From NCBI GenBank assembly GCA_947504035.1, contig CANNGA010000010.1, forward strand, positions 105,607 through 169,606: a DNA stretch of 64,000 nt, written 5' to 3'. Of this stretch, positions 38,012-47,407 are shown one piece after another. The number at the start of each line of letters is the position of its first letter. Positions within the stretch are counted from its first letter, which is position 1. This DNA is from an uncultured Flavobacteriaceae bacterium. GTDB lineage: Bacteria > Bacteroidota > Bacteroidia > Flavobacteriales > Flavobacteriaceae. A program made the translations under genes and the position numbers. The notes beneath the pieces are model-generated. The model was not told where the DNA came from. It saw nothing but the letters and a program-made list of their open reading frames with translations, and ran no database searches.

Positions 38012-40396
38012 TTATGAAGCATATTTTTTACGCCTTATGGCATGAAATACGATCCCAAAAAGGGCTAGTAAAACGATTGGTAGTCCAATGTTTAGTAGTT
38101 GCCAAAGCGTTTTCTCTTTAGAAATTTTGGCTTTATCTAAAAAGACAAGTGCTATTTCTTTAGAGCGAATGTTTATAAGTCCGCTGTCATCTAAAAGATA
38201 ATTTACGCTGTTCAGCAAAAATTCTTTGTTGCCATATTGTTTTCCTGTCCAACGGTCGAATCCTAATTCTTGAGGTTTATTTCTAAGCACATCATTTTTA
38301 ATGAGATCACCATCGGCAATTACAATCATTTTAGTTGAAGTACTTTTTTCTTTTTTATCCGCAAACGCAAAAGGTGTAATACGGTTGGCAAAAGCCGATT
38401 TAAATTCACCTTCCAACAGTACGGCAAGAGTTTGTTTTTCATTTTTAAAGGCCTTGGGGTCTACAGGCTTCGTAACAACATCTAAGTTAATTTCTCTAGG
38501 TGTACCTTCCACTCTTGAAAAGGCTGCCGTTTCTAAAAGAATGGTTTTTTTTATGTTGTTTTTAAGCGTGTCTATAGGGTTAGCAAAATTAAAACGCACC
38601 AAATTAAGGTTGTTGGTAATAGGGTGTTGTTGTTCAGATACCGCTAAAGGAGAATAAGGCCAATTTAAATGCTGAAATTGGGAATTACTCCCATCGCCTA
38701 ATGCTAATGTAATAGGGGCAGAGTAGGGCGTTGCTACCATAACAGGATTGATACGTACACCATAGTTAAAGAAAAAATCGGTAAGATTGAGGTCTCTACT
38801 CACCGCATAATTTTTACCACTGTCGTTGTACAAACTGTCTTTTTCCATAGCCACAGCATCAATAAGCCAAAGGCTTTTACCGCCATGCATGGTATACTGG
38901 TCTAAAGCAAATTTTTGAGAGCTGCTAAAAGCTGTTAAGGGTTTTGCAGCAATAACAAGATCGAAGTTCTGTAAGGCCTTAGTGACCTGTTCTGGAGTAT
39001 CGTTAATGCTATCTAAAGGAAAAGGGGCAATAAAATAGTAAGCCTGTAGTTTTGTGATAAAATCTGCAATGTACTTGTCTTCCAGTTCTCTATTGCCTTT
39101 TAAAACAGCAATTTTTTTAGTTTTTGGATGTACTAATTTTTTAAAACCATCTGCAAATGCGTATTCCAAATGCTGTACCGAGTTGCTAACTAAGGCTTCT
39201 GTAGATGCGCCTATTTTAGTTTTTATAAGCGGTATTTTTACAGTACGTTGGTTATAACTCGCCAAAGCCCAAGGAAAAATAACTTCTTGTGTGGCCTTGC
39301 TATTGTCTTGCACATTAAGCTGCATTGGTTTTAAGCCACGTTGGGTTAATGCCTTTATTGTTTGGGATTTAGAGGCTTCGTTTTCTAACGGGTTTATAAA
39401 ATTAAAGACAATATTTCCGTTTGTATTTGTGAATTCTTCCAGCAATTGGCGTGTTTCGTTTTGCAGACGTCTAATTTCTGCAGGAAATGCTTCGCCTTTT
39501 AAAAAGACATCGATGACCAAAGGCGATGTAACGTCTTCGGCAATGGTTTTAGCTGCTTCACTTAACGTATACCGTTGGTCTTTAGTCATGTCGAACCGTT
39601 TGTAAACCGTGTTCGAAATACCATTTAAAACGAGAAGGCTTAAAAAAAGCGCCCCTAAAGTAAAGTAGCCTTTTCGCGTTGTTCTACTTGTATGGATGGC
39701 CGTTTTAGTACATAGAATGAACAGCACACTAACACTTATAAAGTAAAGGAGATCTCGGGTGTCTATAACCCCACGACTCATACTTTTATAATGGTAATTC
39801 ATACCAAACTGTTCTATAAATGTATTGGCACTTAGGGCAGTGATGCCTTCAAAACCAATATAAAAGAGCAAACAAATAAATACAGAAAAGATGAAGGCTA
39901 CAATTTGATTGCTGGATAATGCAGAACAGAACACGCCGATAGCTGTATAGGCACCTGCCAAACATAAAAGGCCTAAATAGCCCCCAAAAGTAGTTCCTAG
40001 GTCTATATTGCCAACGGGACTCCCCAATTTGTAAATGGAGTAGATATAGAGTAATGTAGGGACAAGAGCGATGCCTATAAGGGCAAAAGCGCCAAAATAC
40101 TTGCCCAATACAATATGCAATTTTGTAATTGGTTTGGTAAGTAACAGCTCTAAAGTGCCTTGTTTTTTCTCGTCGGAAAAACTGCGCATCGTTACCGCAG
40201 GAATTAAGAATAATAAAATCCAAGGCGCCAATAAAAAGAACCCAGAGAGCTCTGCAAAGCCATAATCTAAAATATTAAAATCACCTTTAAAGACCCATAA
40301 AAACAAACCGTTTACGATTAAAAATAAACCAATAACCAAATACCCTATAGGGGATGCAAAAAATGAGTTGATTTCTTTTCTAAGGATTGCAAACAT
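38012..40396 (-). CDS. gldFG: gliding-motility ABC transporter fusion GldF-GldG
   Basis: 794 residues. Residues 1-240 are a GldF permease with six helices (FFASPIGYL at the start, MRSFSDEKKQGTLELLLTKPI). From ~243 a further helix and KRFDMTKDQRYTLSEAAK begin GldG, which runs to the final helix at ~765-785. In Flavobacterium johnsoniae gldF and gldG are separate genes. Here they are one open frame, with no stop or restart at the joint. With the ATPase GldA, not in this window, it forms the transporter required for gliding. The join keeps the membrane topology. Confidence 0.92.
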   Translation of the reverse strand: MFAILRKEINSFFASPIGYLVIGLFLIVNGLFLWVFKGDFNILDYGFAELSGFFLLAPWILLFLIPAVTMRSFSDEKKQGTLELLLTKPITKLHIVLGKYFGAFALIGIALVPTLLYIYSIYKLGSPVGNIDLGTTFGGYLGLLCLAGAYTAIGVFCSALSSNQIVAFIFSVFICLLFYIGFEGITALSANTFIEQFGMNYHYKSMSRGVIDTRDLLYFISVSVLFILCTKTAIHTSRTTRKGYFTLGALFLSLLVLNGISNTVYKRFDMTKDQRYTLSEAAKTIAEDVTSPLVIDVFLKGEAFPAEIRRLQNETRQLLEEFTNTNGNIVFNFINPLENEASKSQTIKALTQRGLKPMQLNVQDNSKATQEVIFPWALASYNQRTVKIPLIKTKIGASTEALVSNSVQHLEYAFADGFKKLVHPKTKKIAVLKGNRELEDKYIADFITKLQAYYFIAPFPLDSINDTPEQVTKALQNFDLVIAAKPLTAFSSSQKFALDQYTMHGGKSLWLIDAVAMEKDSLYNDSGKNYAVSRDLNLTDFFFNYGVRINPVMVATPYSAPITLALGDGSNSQFQHLNWPYSPLAVSEQQHPITNNLNLVRFNFANPIDTLKNNIKKTILLETAAFSRVEGTPREINLDVVTKPVDPKAFKNEKQTLAVLLEGEFKSAFANRITPFAFADKKEKSTSTKMIVIADGDLIKNDVLRNKPQELGFDRWTGKQYGNKEFLLNSVNYLLDDSGLINIRSKEIALVFLDKAKISKEKTLWQLLNIGLPIVLLALFGIVFHAIRRKKYAS

Positions 40397-40413
40397 ATTT
40401 AAAGCGTATGTGT

Positions 40414-41289
40414 TTATGAGTTAAAGTATGACGATTCGTTTAAGGGAATGCTAGGCTTTGCTATAAAATCGATGCCTATGGTATCTCTAACTTGAAGCCC
40501 CATTAAGGTGGCAGCACTACCATGCGTTTTAGAATCGCTTTTATACATAGCAACTTCTAGAAAACCTCCCGAGTTAAATACCACCATGCCTTTACCCTCG
40601 TCTTGGCGGTCTTCCTTGGGAATATCGAAATTTATAAAATCAGAATACTTATTGTAAATGGTTTTAAATTTATACTGTCGTGCTGTAATTTCAAATTTGC
40701 GGCCTTTTTGTATGCTTTCAAAAAACGGCTTCCTAATATTGGTAATCACATTACCATAATTATCTATGTAAATGATACGGCCTATAATTTTAGTTTGTTC
40801 CTCATTTACATAAGGTTTAAGGTTATTAATAGGCTTAATGGCATTAATAGGTTTCCCAATAACTTCTAATGTACCACCTCTGGCAAGGTGGCAAGCCACC
40901 TTTACAAACACATCTAGAACGGTAAAACTAGTCTGTATGGTATCATGAATGTTAATTTCTACGATTTTTTCAGGCGCAATTTCAGAACAAATCATACTCA
41001 TAATACCATTATTAGCACAAATAAAGTAGTGGTCGTCCAGCAGCATAGCAATATGCTTATTCTCTACATTAAGTTCAGAATCAATTCCAATAATATGTAT
41101 CGTACCCTTAGGGAAACTGCTATAGGCATTCTGTATGATATAAGCAGCTTCGGGCACATTAAATGGCGAGACATTATGCGAGATATCAACAATGTTTACA
41201 TCGGGCAGCTCACTGTAAATACCACCTTTAGTAGCGCCAGTAAAGTGATCTTTTTCACCAAAATCGGTTGTTAATGTAATAATTGCCAT
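40414..41289 (-). CDS. SAM hydrolase / halogenase-family (DUF62) protein
   Basis: 291 residues from the ATG at 41289 (MAIITLTTDFGEKDHF), the usual family start; the longer frame adds 13 residues. The N-domain TTDFGEKD and NIVDISHNVSPFNV and the C-domain YIDNYGNVITNI match the SAM hydroxide adenosyltransferase/fluorinase family. Most bacterial members split SAM to adenosine and methionine. It lies 17 bases upstream of gldFG and is divergent from phoH, a neighbourhood shared by many flavobacteria. Confidence 0.88.
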   Translation of the reverse strand: MAIITLTTDFGEKDHFTGATKGGIYSELPDVNIVDISHNVSPFNVPEAAYIIQNAYSSFPKGTIHIIGIDSELNVENKHIAMLLDDHYFICANNGIMSMICSEIAPEKIVEINIHDTIQTSFTVLDVFVKVACHLARGGTLEVIGKPINAIKPINNLKPYVNEEQTKIIGRIIYIDNYGNVITNIRKPFFESIQKGRKFEITARQYKFKTIYNKYSDFINFDIPKEDRQDEGKGMVVFNSGGFLEVAMYKSDSKTHGSAATLMGLQVRDTIGIDFIAKPSIPLNESSYFNS

Positions 41290-41517
41290 TGGCAAATTGT
41301 TGATATTTTTTAATGTTAACTCATCCAAAATTATGTATTTTTGGATTTATAGCAATTGCTACACAAACCTACGTAAAATTTCGTTTTTAACACGGTTCGT
41401 AAAACGAAAAAGTAACGGAAAACAGTTTGATTTATTAACATAGAAACAATTGAAAAAGAACGGGTGTAGGCAGCACTTGGTATAACGATTGTATACACTA
41501 AAAATAAATAAGCGCTT

Positions 41518-42471
41518 TTGAACGAAATTATTATAGAATTAGAAGAAATAACTCCTAAAGAATTTTTTGGAGCACAGAATACCAACATAGAACTACTAAA
41601 AAAGTACTTCCCCAAATTAAAAATTGTAGCCCGAGGTAATAAAATTAAGGCCTTTGGAGATGAAGAGCTCTTAGAGGAATTCGACAGGCGCATTACAATG
41701 CTTCTCAAACACTTTGGCAAGTATAATAAAATAGATGAAAACGTTATAGAACGTGTACTTACCAGCCAAAGTAGTGATGATTATACCACCTCTAAAGCCA
41801 GTGGAGAAGTGATTGTTCATGGTTTAGGCGGGAAGTTAATTAAAGCACAAACAGCCAACCAGCGTAAGTTGGTAGACAGCATGCATACCAACGATATGGT
41901 ATTTGCTATAGGACCAGCAGGAACAGGAAAAACCTATACAGGGGTTGCCTTAGCAGTGCAAGCTCTAAAGAATAAAGAAGTAAAGCGTATCATTTTAACC
42001 CGCCCAGCAGTAGAGGCTGGAGAGAATTTAGGGTTTTTACCAGGAGATTTACAAGAAAAGTTAGATCCTTACATGCAGCCCTTATACGATGGCTTACGAG
42101 ATATGATTGCGCCAGAGAAATTGGCCAGTTATATCGAAAAGGGCACCATACAAATAGCACCTTTAGCCTTTATGCGTGGTAGAACTTTAGACAATGCTTT
42201 TGTGATTCTCGATGAAGCGCAGAACACGACCCATGCACAAATGAAGATGTTTTTAACCCGTATGGGGAAAAACGCTAAGTTTTTATTAACAGGAGACCCA
42301 GGACAAATTGATTTGCCAAGACGTACCATTTCTGGTTTAAAGGAAGCTTTACTAATACTAAAGAATGTAAAAGGCGTAGGTATTGTCTTTTTAGATGATA
42401 AAGATGTTATTCGTCATAAATTGGTAAAATCGGTTATAGAAGCTTATAAGAGCATAGAAAATCGCGATTAA
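41518..42471 (+). CDS. phoH: PhoH-family ATPase
   Basis: 317 residues with a TTG start (position 41518) giving MNEIIIELEEITPKEFFGAQN, the normal N-terminus in flavobacteria. KH-like N-domain, then an ATPase core with Walker A AIGPAGTGKTYTGV, FILTRPAVEAGE and Walker B ILDEAQNTT. PhoH proteins are implicated in phosphate starvation and RNA metabolism. The upstream 228 bases hold the divergent promoters. Confidence 0.93.
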   Translation: MNEIIIELEEITPKEFFGAQNTNIELLKKYFPKLKIVARGNKIKAFGDEELLEEFDRRITMLLKHFGKYNKIDENVIERVLTSQSSDDYTTSKASGEVIVHGLGGKLIKAQTANQRKLVDSMHTNDMVFAIGPAGTGKTYTGVALAVQALKNKEVKRIILTRPAVEAGENLGFLPGDLQEKLDPYMQPLYDGLRDMIAPEKLASYIEKGTIQIAPLAFMRGRTLDNAFVILDEAQNTTHAQMKMFLTRMGKNAKFLLTGDPGQIDLPRRTISGLKEALLILKNVKGVGIVFLDDKDVIRHKLVKSVIEAYKSIENRD

Positions 42472-42476
42472 TACAA

Positions 42477-42521
42477 GGAGCTTCATCCCGCTTTCGGCAG
42501 TCGCTCTCTGCGAGAAGCTCC
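42477..42521. repeat. structured intergenic element with 8-bp inverted repeat
   Basis: GGAGCTTC and GAAGCTCC face each other across 29 bases, with a smaller GCAG/CTGC stem inside. It is more GC-rich than its surroundings and lacks a terminal T-run, so it is not a plain terminator. It has the look of a dispersed extragenic repeat, but no second copy occurs in this window. Confidence 0.45.
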
Positions 42522-42610
42522 AACAAATGCCTCAATCGGGGCTAGAGTATTTGCCGTAATACAGATATAGAGCATAACTAATACAACTCATAACACATAA
42601 AGCACACTAC

Positions 42611-43561
42611 ATGAGTAATACCATAATAGATACTAATTTTAAGTTTCCAAAACAAACCTCACTTTACAAAGGTAAAGTACGAGAAGTATATAATATTAAC
42701 GACGAACAGTTAGTGATGATTGCTACCGATAGACTCTCTGCTTTCGATGTCGTAATGCCTAAAGGGATCCCTTTTAAAGGGCAAATCTTAAATCAAATTG
42801 CCACTAAAATGATGGCTGCGACAGAAGATATTGTACCTAATTGGTTAACAGCAACCCCAGATCCAAATGTAGCCGTAGGCCATTTATGCACCCCTTTTAA
42901 GGTAGAGATGGTGATTCGCGGGTATATGTCTGGTCATGCTGCTAGAGAATATAAAGCCGGTAAGCGCATGCTTTGTGGTGTACCAATGCCAGAGGGAATG
43001 AAAGAGAATGATGCCTTTCCAGAGCCTATTATTACACCAGCAACTAAAGCCGAAATGGGCGATCATGATGAAGATATTTCTAGAGAAGACATCTTGAAAA
43101 AAGGCATAGTCTCAGAAGCCGATTACCTTATCTTAGAAGACTATACCCGTAAATTGTTTCAACGAGGATCTGAAATTGCAGCATCTAGAGGACTCATTCT
43201 AGTTGATACCAAATACGAATTTGGGAAAACAAAAGACGGAACGATTGTACTTATAGATGAAATTCATACACCAGATTCGTCACGTTATTTCTATGCCGAA
43301 GGGTATCAAGAACGTCAAGATAACGGAGAGGCTCAAAAGCAATTGTCTAAAGAATTTGTGCGTCAATGGTTGATATCAAATGGTTTTCAGGGGTTAGAAG
43401 GCCAAACCGTACCAGAAATGACGGATGCCTACATAACATCGGTAAGCGAACGTTACATCGAACTTTACGAAAACATTACAGGAGAACCCTTCGAAAAAGC
43501 TAACGTAGCTAACATTCAAGAACGTATCGAAACTAATGTTTTAGCCTATTTAGAGGCTTAA
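42611..43561 (+). CDS. purC: SAICAR synthase (phosphoribosylaminoimidazole-succinocarboxamide synthase)
   Basis: 316 residues, the long form found in Bacteroidota and eukaryotes. It joins CAIR with aspartate using ATP in purine synthesis. Motifs: [11 protein letters not shown] (ATP loop), [33 protein letters not shown] and [12 protein letters not shown]. The terminator overlaps its stop codon. Confidence 0.97.
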   Translation: MSNTIIDTNFKFPKQTSLYKGKVREVYNINDEQLVMIATDRLSAFDVVMPKGIPFKGQILNQIATKMMAATEDIVPNWLTATPDPNVAVGHLCTPFKVEMVIRGYMSGHAAREYKAGKRMLCGVPMPEGMKENDAFPEPIITPATKAEMGDHDEDISREDILKKGIVSEADYLILEDYTRKLFQRGSEIAASRGLILVDTKYEFGKTKDGTIVLIDEIHTPDSSRYFYAEGYQERQDNGEAQKQLSKEFVRQWLISNGFQGLEGQTVPEMTDAYITSVSERYIELYENITGEPFEKANVANIQERIETNVLAYLEA

Positions 43562-43581
43562 AAAAACATGAGCCTCTTTTT
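43553..43581 (+). terminator. intrinsic terminator of purC
   Basis: GAGGCT (including the last codons) pairs with AGCCTC across a 12-base loop, followed by TTTTT. Confidence 0.75.
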
Positions 43582-43601
43582 AGGTGGTACAAATATATTA
43601 G

Positions 43602-43641
43602 AAAAAGTGCTATAGCTTCAATTTTTGCAATAGCGCTTTTT
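43602..43641. terminator. second terminator between purC and the MORN-like gene
   Basis: AAAAAGTGCTAT pairs with ATAGCGCTTTTT (one G-U) and overlaps the end of the minus-strand gene. T-runs on both sides would let it act in either direction. Confidence 0.6.
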
Positions 43642-46576
43642 TTGTAAGCCCACTAGAGTTTTCGGTTCTTTTACCTGCCTCAAATTTACGATACTTATAC
43701 GTTTTTTTAAGCGTATCAGATTCAAAAACAACACCTTGATAAGGTTTGCCGTCGCGCAATTCTACTTGCGATACTGCTTTACCGTCCAAATACAAAGTGT
43801 ATATAAGATTAGGATGATTTTCTTGTAGACGCATTAAATTACCCAACGCTTCGTAGGGTGCGCCTATAATTTTTGTAGGCACCTCTCGTACCGCTTTAAA
43901 AGCATTAACTTCTATACTGTTTATCAAAACTCCCTTGGCGTTAAAATAGAGTTTAAAAGTACCATTCTTTTTTAGAAGCGGATTCGATGTTAGCGTTGCA
44001 GCGGTAAGGGTTCTATTTTGAAACGATATTGTACCATAGGCTTTGCCCTTTAAGTAATAGGTGATGCGACCCGATGCCTTTTTTGGAGTTTTATAATGTA
44101 TGGCGAACGTCTCCTTAGAGTCGCCCGCAAGAGAATCTTTTAAAGGCGTATGTAAAATGGTTTTGTAACTTCTTAGCGGCCGTAAAGAAGGTCGGATATA
44201 AGTTTTAGACAGCTGTCCATCTTTATAGGCTTTTGCGGATAACGTTTCAGCTTTAACCCTAAGCTCAAGGCCGTGATATGCTTTCCCTTTTTTATAGATC
44301 ACCTTGTCTATGAAATCTTGAGGGCTAGCATATTTACTGTAGGTATAAAATGTTTTTTGCTCTAGCTTCCCCTTCCTATAACGAGCAACTTCTAGATGGT
44401 TCTTGTAAGTGTTTACAAATTCGCCTTGATAAGGTTGTCCTTTTTTAAATAGGCCTGTTGTAAGGCTGTCCTTATTGTACGTGTATTGGTAGCTTGCTTC
44501 GCCTTCTAAAAGGTCTTTATTGTAGCTAAATTGCTTCACCACATCTTTAAAGGGTTTTTTATAGTGTGTTTCTAAACCTTGTTTTTTTCCAGAACGATAA
44601 GATGTTGTAATGAAACGATTTGCAAGGCTGTCTTTAGTGAATTTTACACCAGAGTAGGGGTGTTTATCTTTATAAGTGAGCACGTAGCTTAAAGAATCTA
44701 TAGGGGCATACCAATAAAATACCTTTTCTTCTTGAAGTGTTCCTTCGTTATACAAAAACTGATGTCTATACCTATCATAATAGTTGCGGGCTTCTTTTTG
44801 TATGAGTCTCCCGTTTTTATAAATGCTGAAATTTTCAAGTTTAGACGTATCGTGGAAAGTACCGTGAAAAGGTTGTCCCGCCTTAAAGACACCATAAGAG
44901 ATAAGGGTTTTATTTTTAAAGTATTTTACAGTGTCTACTTTTAGACCATGCTTATAATGCGCGGTTATCGAATCGAAAGTGTAGCGTCTATTATTTACAC
45001 GCCTGGCGGAGAAACCATGTTTTTTTCCATCTTTATAACCTACTTTTCCATTAAAGCCGTTTATGCCATCGATGGGTTTCCCTGCTTTAAAGGTACATTT
45101 TAAGGTGTCTTTAGTATGTTTTTGAATGAAGTGTAGTTCGCCATCATAGTAGAAACTCTTGTAATTTCCTTTTATGGTTTGGTGCTTGTCATAGATAATA
45201 AATGGACCATTATAGGCACCATTTTTATAAGTTGTTAGACTGTAGTCCTCTATTTTGACCCCCTCATACGCAGCACCATCCTTATACTTAAGTGTATAGG
45301 TATTGCCGTCTTTATAAAAAATTTCAGAAACTATGTGGCCTAAAGTATCATAAACTACTGTTTTTTTAGGGAGATGCGTGTTGTAATCGTAACGTGTTTC
45401 TTTTATAATTTTAGCATCTTTATACGTTTTAAGAGCATCAAATTCAAAAAAACTACCTTGATCTGGAGTGCCGTTTTTATAATAGCCTGTATAGGTTTTA
45501 GAACTATTATAAGGATTGGAACCGATATATTTACCATTCAAAACACCATTAGTGAAGGTTTTTAAATGACTGATGTTAAAATGTGTATCATAAGTAATTT
45601 GTTCTCCATGTTTCAACCCAGCGGTATACGAAGATTTGGTTCTACTAGTTATAGAAAAAAAACGGCCCTCGTATTTAGAGTTGGCCTTATAATACCCTTT
45701 AGTTTGAATGTCTTTGCGGTCTAGACAGCAGCGTTCTTCCCCTTCCTTCTTACCGTTTACGTAGCTGCTTAAAATGCCATTTTTAAGAAATGTGCCTTCA
45801 AAAGGATAGCCGTCTTTTCGAATACCTGTCGCTATAATTTTGTGATCTGGTGTCGACGTGATTTCTTGTAAGGCCTCACCTTTTGGCCTCACCACAGTTG
45901 TTGCAATGATAGCCTTGGCTAGATAGGTTTTAGAATAGCTAAAGTGCACGGAAGTCCCTGCTATAGGCGCTCTATAATTACCACTTTTAGTTTTATAAGT
46001 CATGCTTGCGATAACTTTACCGCTTTTATTATAAAAAGTAGATTTTTGCACCTGATCGTGCTGTGCTATAAATTGCCGTTCGGCAACCGTTTTGGTGGCC
46101 TCATAAAAGGATAAGCGTTCTACAACTGCACCATCCTTATAGTTCACGACATGTGTTGGGTGTTGGGCTTTAAATACGAATGTTCCATTTTTATAAGCAC
46201 CATTTACAACGTTGCCTTCGGTTTTTAAGGTGCCATCTTCAAAATACCGTTTTACACTACCATTCTGTTTTTCATTTTTATAATGCCTTACAAGTTGCAG
46301 TTTCCCATTAGGATAGTACCATTTTACTTCACCAGAAAAAACCGCCTTAGTAGCATCTTTAGAAAAACCTTCCATTTGCAGCTGTCCATTGCTGTAATAG
46401 TCTTTTATAAGGTACAAACTATCGGTTTGTTCTAAGGGTAGTGGTCTATAATACGAGGCCTCTGCTTTTAAGGTCTTTTTCCAATCGGCATTGTAGAAAA
46501 TAGTATCCTTTTGTTGCGCATTAAAATTGATGCTTATTAAGGCTATTGAGACGTAAAGTAGTGCTTTTTGTATCAT
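43610..46576 (-). CDS. large YwqK/MORN-like repeat protein, exported (988 aa)
   Basis: 988 residues with a signal peptide (cleavage near FNAQQK). The mature part is an uninterrupted series of some 25-35 beta-hairpin repeats of the form 'Y-K-x-G-x-P-Y-x-G-x-F' (YKDGKKHGFSARR, FKAGQPFHGTFHD, YKNGRLIQKE). The first domain (W-x-x-T-x-K-x-x-A-x-YYR) matches the 323-residue protein at 34841. MORN-type arrays bind lipids or proteins in eukaryotes. The bacterial YwqK label 'antitoxin' is not supported here, as no toxin lies next to it. Likely surface or periplasmic. Confidence 0.72.
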   Translation of the reverse strand: MIQKALLYVSIALISINFNAQQKDTIFYNADWKKTLKAEASYYRPLPLEQTDSLYLIKDYYSNGQLQMEGFSKDATKAVFSGEVKWYYPNGKLQLVRHYKNEKQNGSVKRYFEDGTLKTEGNVVNGAYKNGTFVFKAQHPTHVVNYKDGAVVERLSFYEATKTVAERQFIAQHDQVQKSTFYNKSGKVIASMTYKTKSGNYRAPIAGTSVHFSYSKTYLAKAIIATTVVRPKGEALQEITSTPDHKIIATGIRKDGYPFEGTFLKNGILSSYVNGKKEGEERCCLDRKDIQTKGYYKANSKYEGRFFSITSRTKSSYTAGLKHGEQITYDTHFNISHLKTFTNGVLNGKYIGSNPYNSSKTYTGYYKNGTPDQGSFFEFDALKTYKDAKIIKETRYDYNTHLPKKTVVYDTLGHIVSEIFYKDGNTYTLKYKDGAAYEGVKIEDYSLTTYKNGAYNGPFIIYDKHQTIKGNYKSFYYDGELHFIQKHTKDTLKCTFKAGKPIDGINGFNGKVGYKDGKKHGFSARRVNNRRYTFDSITAHYKHGLKVDTVKYFKNKTLISYGVFKAGQPFHGTFHDTSKLENFSIYKNGRLIQKEARNYYDRYRHQFLYNEGTLQEEKVFYWYAPIDSLSYVLTYKDKHPYSGVKFTKDSLANRFITTSYRSGKKQGLETHYKKPFKDVVKQFSYNKDLLEGEASYQYTYNKDSLTTGLFKKGQPYQGEFVNTYKNHLEVARYRKGKLEQKTFYTYSKYASPQDFIDKVIYKKGKAYHGLELRVKAETLSAKAYKDGQLSKTYIRPSLRPLRSYKTILHTPLKDSLAGDSKETFAIHYKTPKKASGRITYYLKGKAYGTISFQNRTLTAATLTSNPLLKKNGTFKLYFNAKGVLINSIEVNAFKAVREVPTKIIGAPYEALGNLMRLQENHPNLIYTLYLDGKAVSQVELRDGKPYQGVVFESDTLKKTYKYRKFEAGKRTENSSGLTKKALLQKLKL

Positions 46577-46624
46577 ATCATTAATTGTAATAAAAAGACG
46601 GTAAAAGCTAACAGCTTAGAACCC

Positions 46625-47272
46625 TTATAAAATTTTCATCAAATCTAAAGGATGTTCTAATATGTGTGCAGCACCAACTTTTAGGAGTTCTTCTTTGGCT
46701 CTAAAGCCCCAAGACACACCAACGGGGAGCATATTCGCATTTTTAGCAACGAGAATATCGACATCGGTATCGCCTACGTATATCGTTTCTTCGGGTTTTA
46801 CGTTAATGTCTTCACATATCTCTAAAACTACCTTAGGATTGGGCTTTTTATGCGCTTCTACTTTTAAGCCTAAAACAGGACTTAAGTAATCTGGTAATAA
46901 AGCTGCAGACACCTTTTTAGTGAGCGTGTTTTCTTTATTAGAAAGAATACTAAGCTTTAAGTTTTTAGATTTTAACTGTTCTAAAAGCTCCAAAACACCA
47001 GCATAAGGACTTGTTTTATTGACGCATAATTCACTGTAAACTTGCATCATGTCTTCCAAACAGGCTTCTACCTCTTCGGTACTAGGAGTATCGTGAGGCA
47101 AAGCTCTAACCACTAAACTTCTTACGCCACTCCCAACAAAAGTTTTATACGTATCGTAATCGTAAGTTGGGTAATTACGTTTTTCAAGAACCACATTCAT
47201 GGCATCTGCAATGTCTTTTATAGAATCGACAAGAGTGCCGTCTAAATCGAAAATAACAGCTTTGTAAGTCAT
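46625..47272 (-). CDS. HAD-family phosphatase (phosphoglycolate-phosphatase-like)
   Basis: 215 residues. Motif I FDLDGTLVDS gives the nucleophile Asp, motif II SILSNKE, motif III K...YVGDTDVDI completes the Mg site, and a helical cap follows motif I. It resembles Gph/PGP phosphatases, though HAD substrates are hard to predict. It follows the large MORN-like gene's start by about 50 bases on the same strand and is divergent from acs. Confidence 0.88.
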   Translation of the reverse strand: MTYKAVIFDLDGTLVDSIKDIADAMNVVLEKRNYPTYDYDTYKTFVGSGVRSLVVRALPHDTPSTEEVEACLEDMMQVYSELCVNKTSPYAGVLELLEQLKSKNLKLSILSNKENTLTKKVSAALLPDYLSPVLGLKVEAHKKPNPKVVLEICEDINVKPEETIYVGDTDVDILVAKNANMLPVGVSWGFRAKEELLKVGAAHILEHPLDLMKIL

Positions 47273-47407
47273 TTTTTTTTGATAAAACTACTAATAATAC
47301 TCGATACTATACCTACAGAAATGGATTTCATTTTTAGGGTTTAGAGGACTGCGCTATATTTTAATTTATTATTTTAGGGCACTAAATGAGAATAAAGCAC
47401 AGATTAC

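Noticed and set aside
39849..40223. 124-residue minus-strand frame inside gldFG
   Set aside because: Shifted frame of the GldF permease; Cys/Tyr/Arg-rich translation without family features.
41331..41720. 129-residue minus-strand frame upstream of the SAM hydrolase
   Set aside because: It is antisense to the start of phoH and has a Ser/Leu-rich shadow-frame composition with no domain.
42477..42521. tRNA or intrinsic terminator
   Set aside because: No cloverleaf or T-arm sequence, and no T-run after the stem.
43610..46576. Toxin-antitoxin system (YwqK label)
   Set aside because: The protein is exported and very long, and no toxin gene is adjacent.
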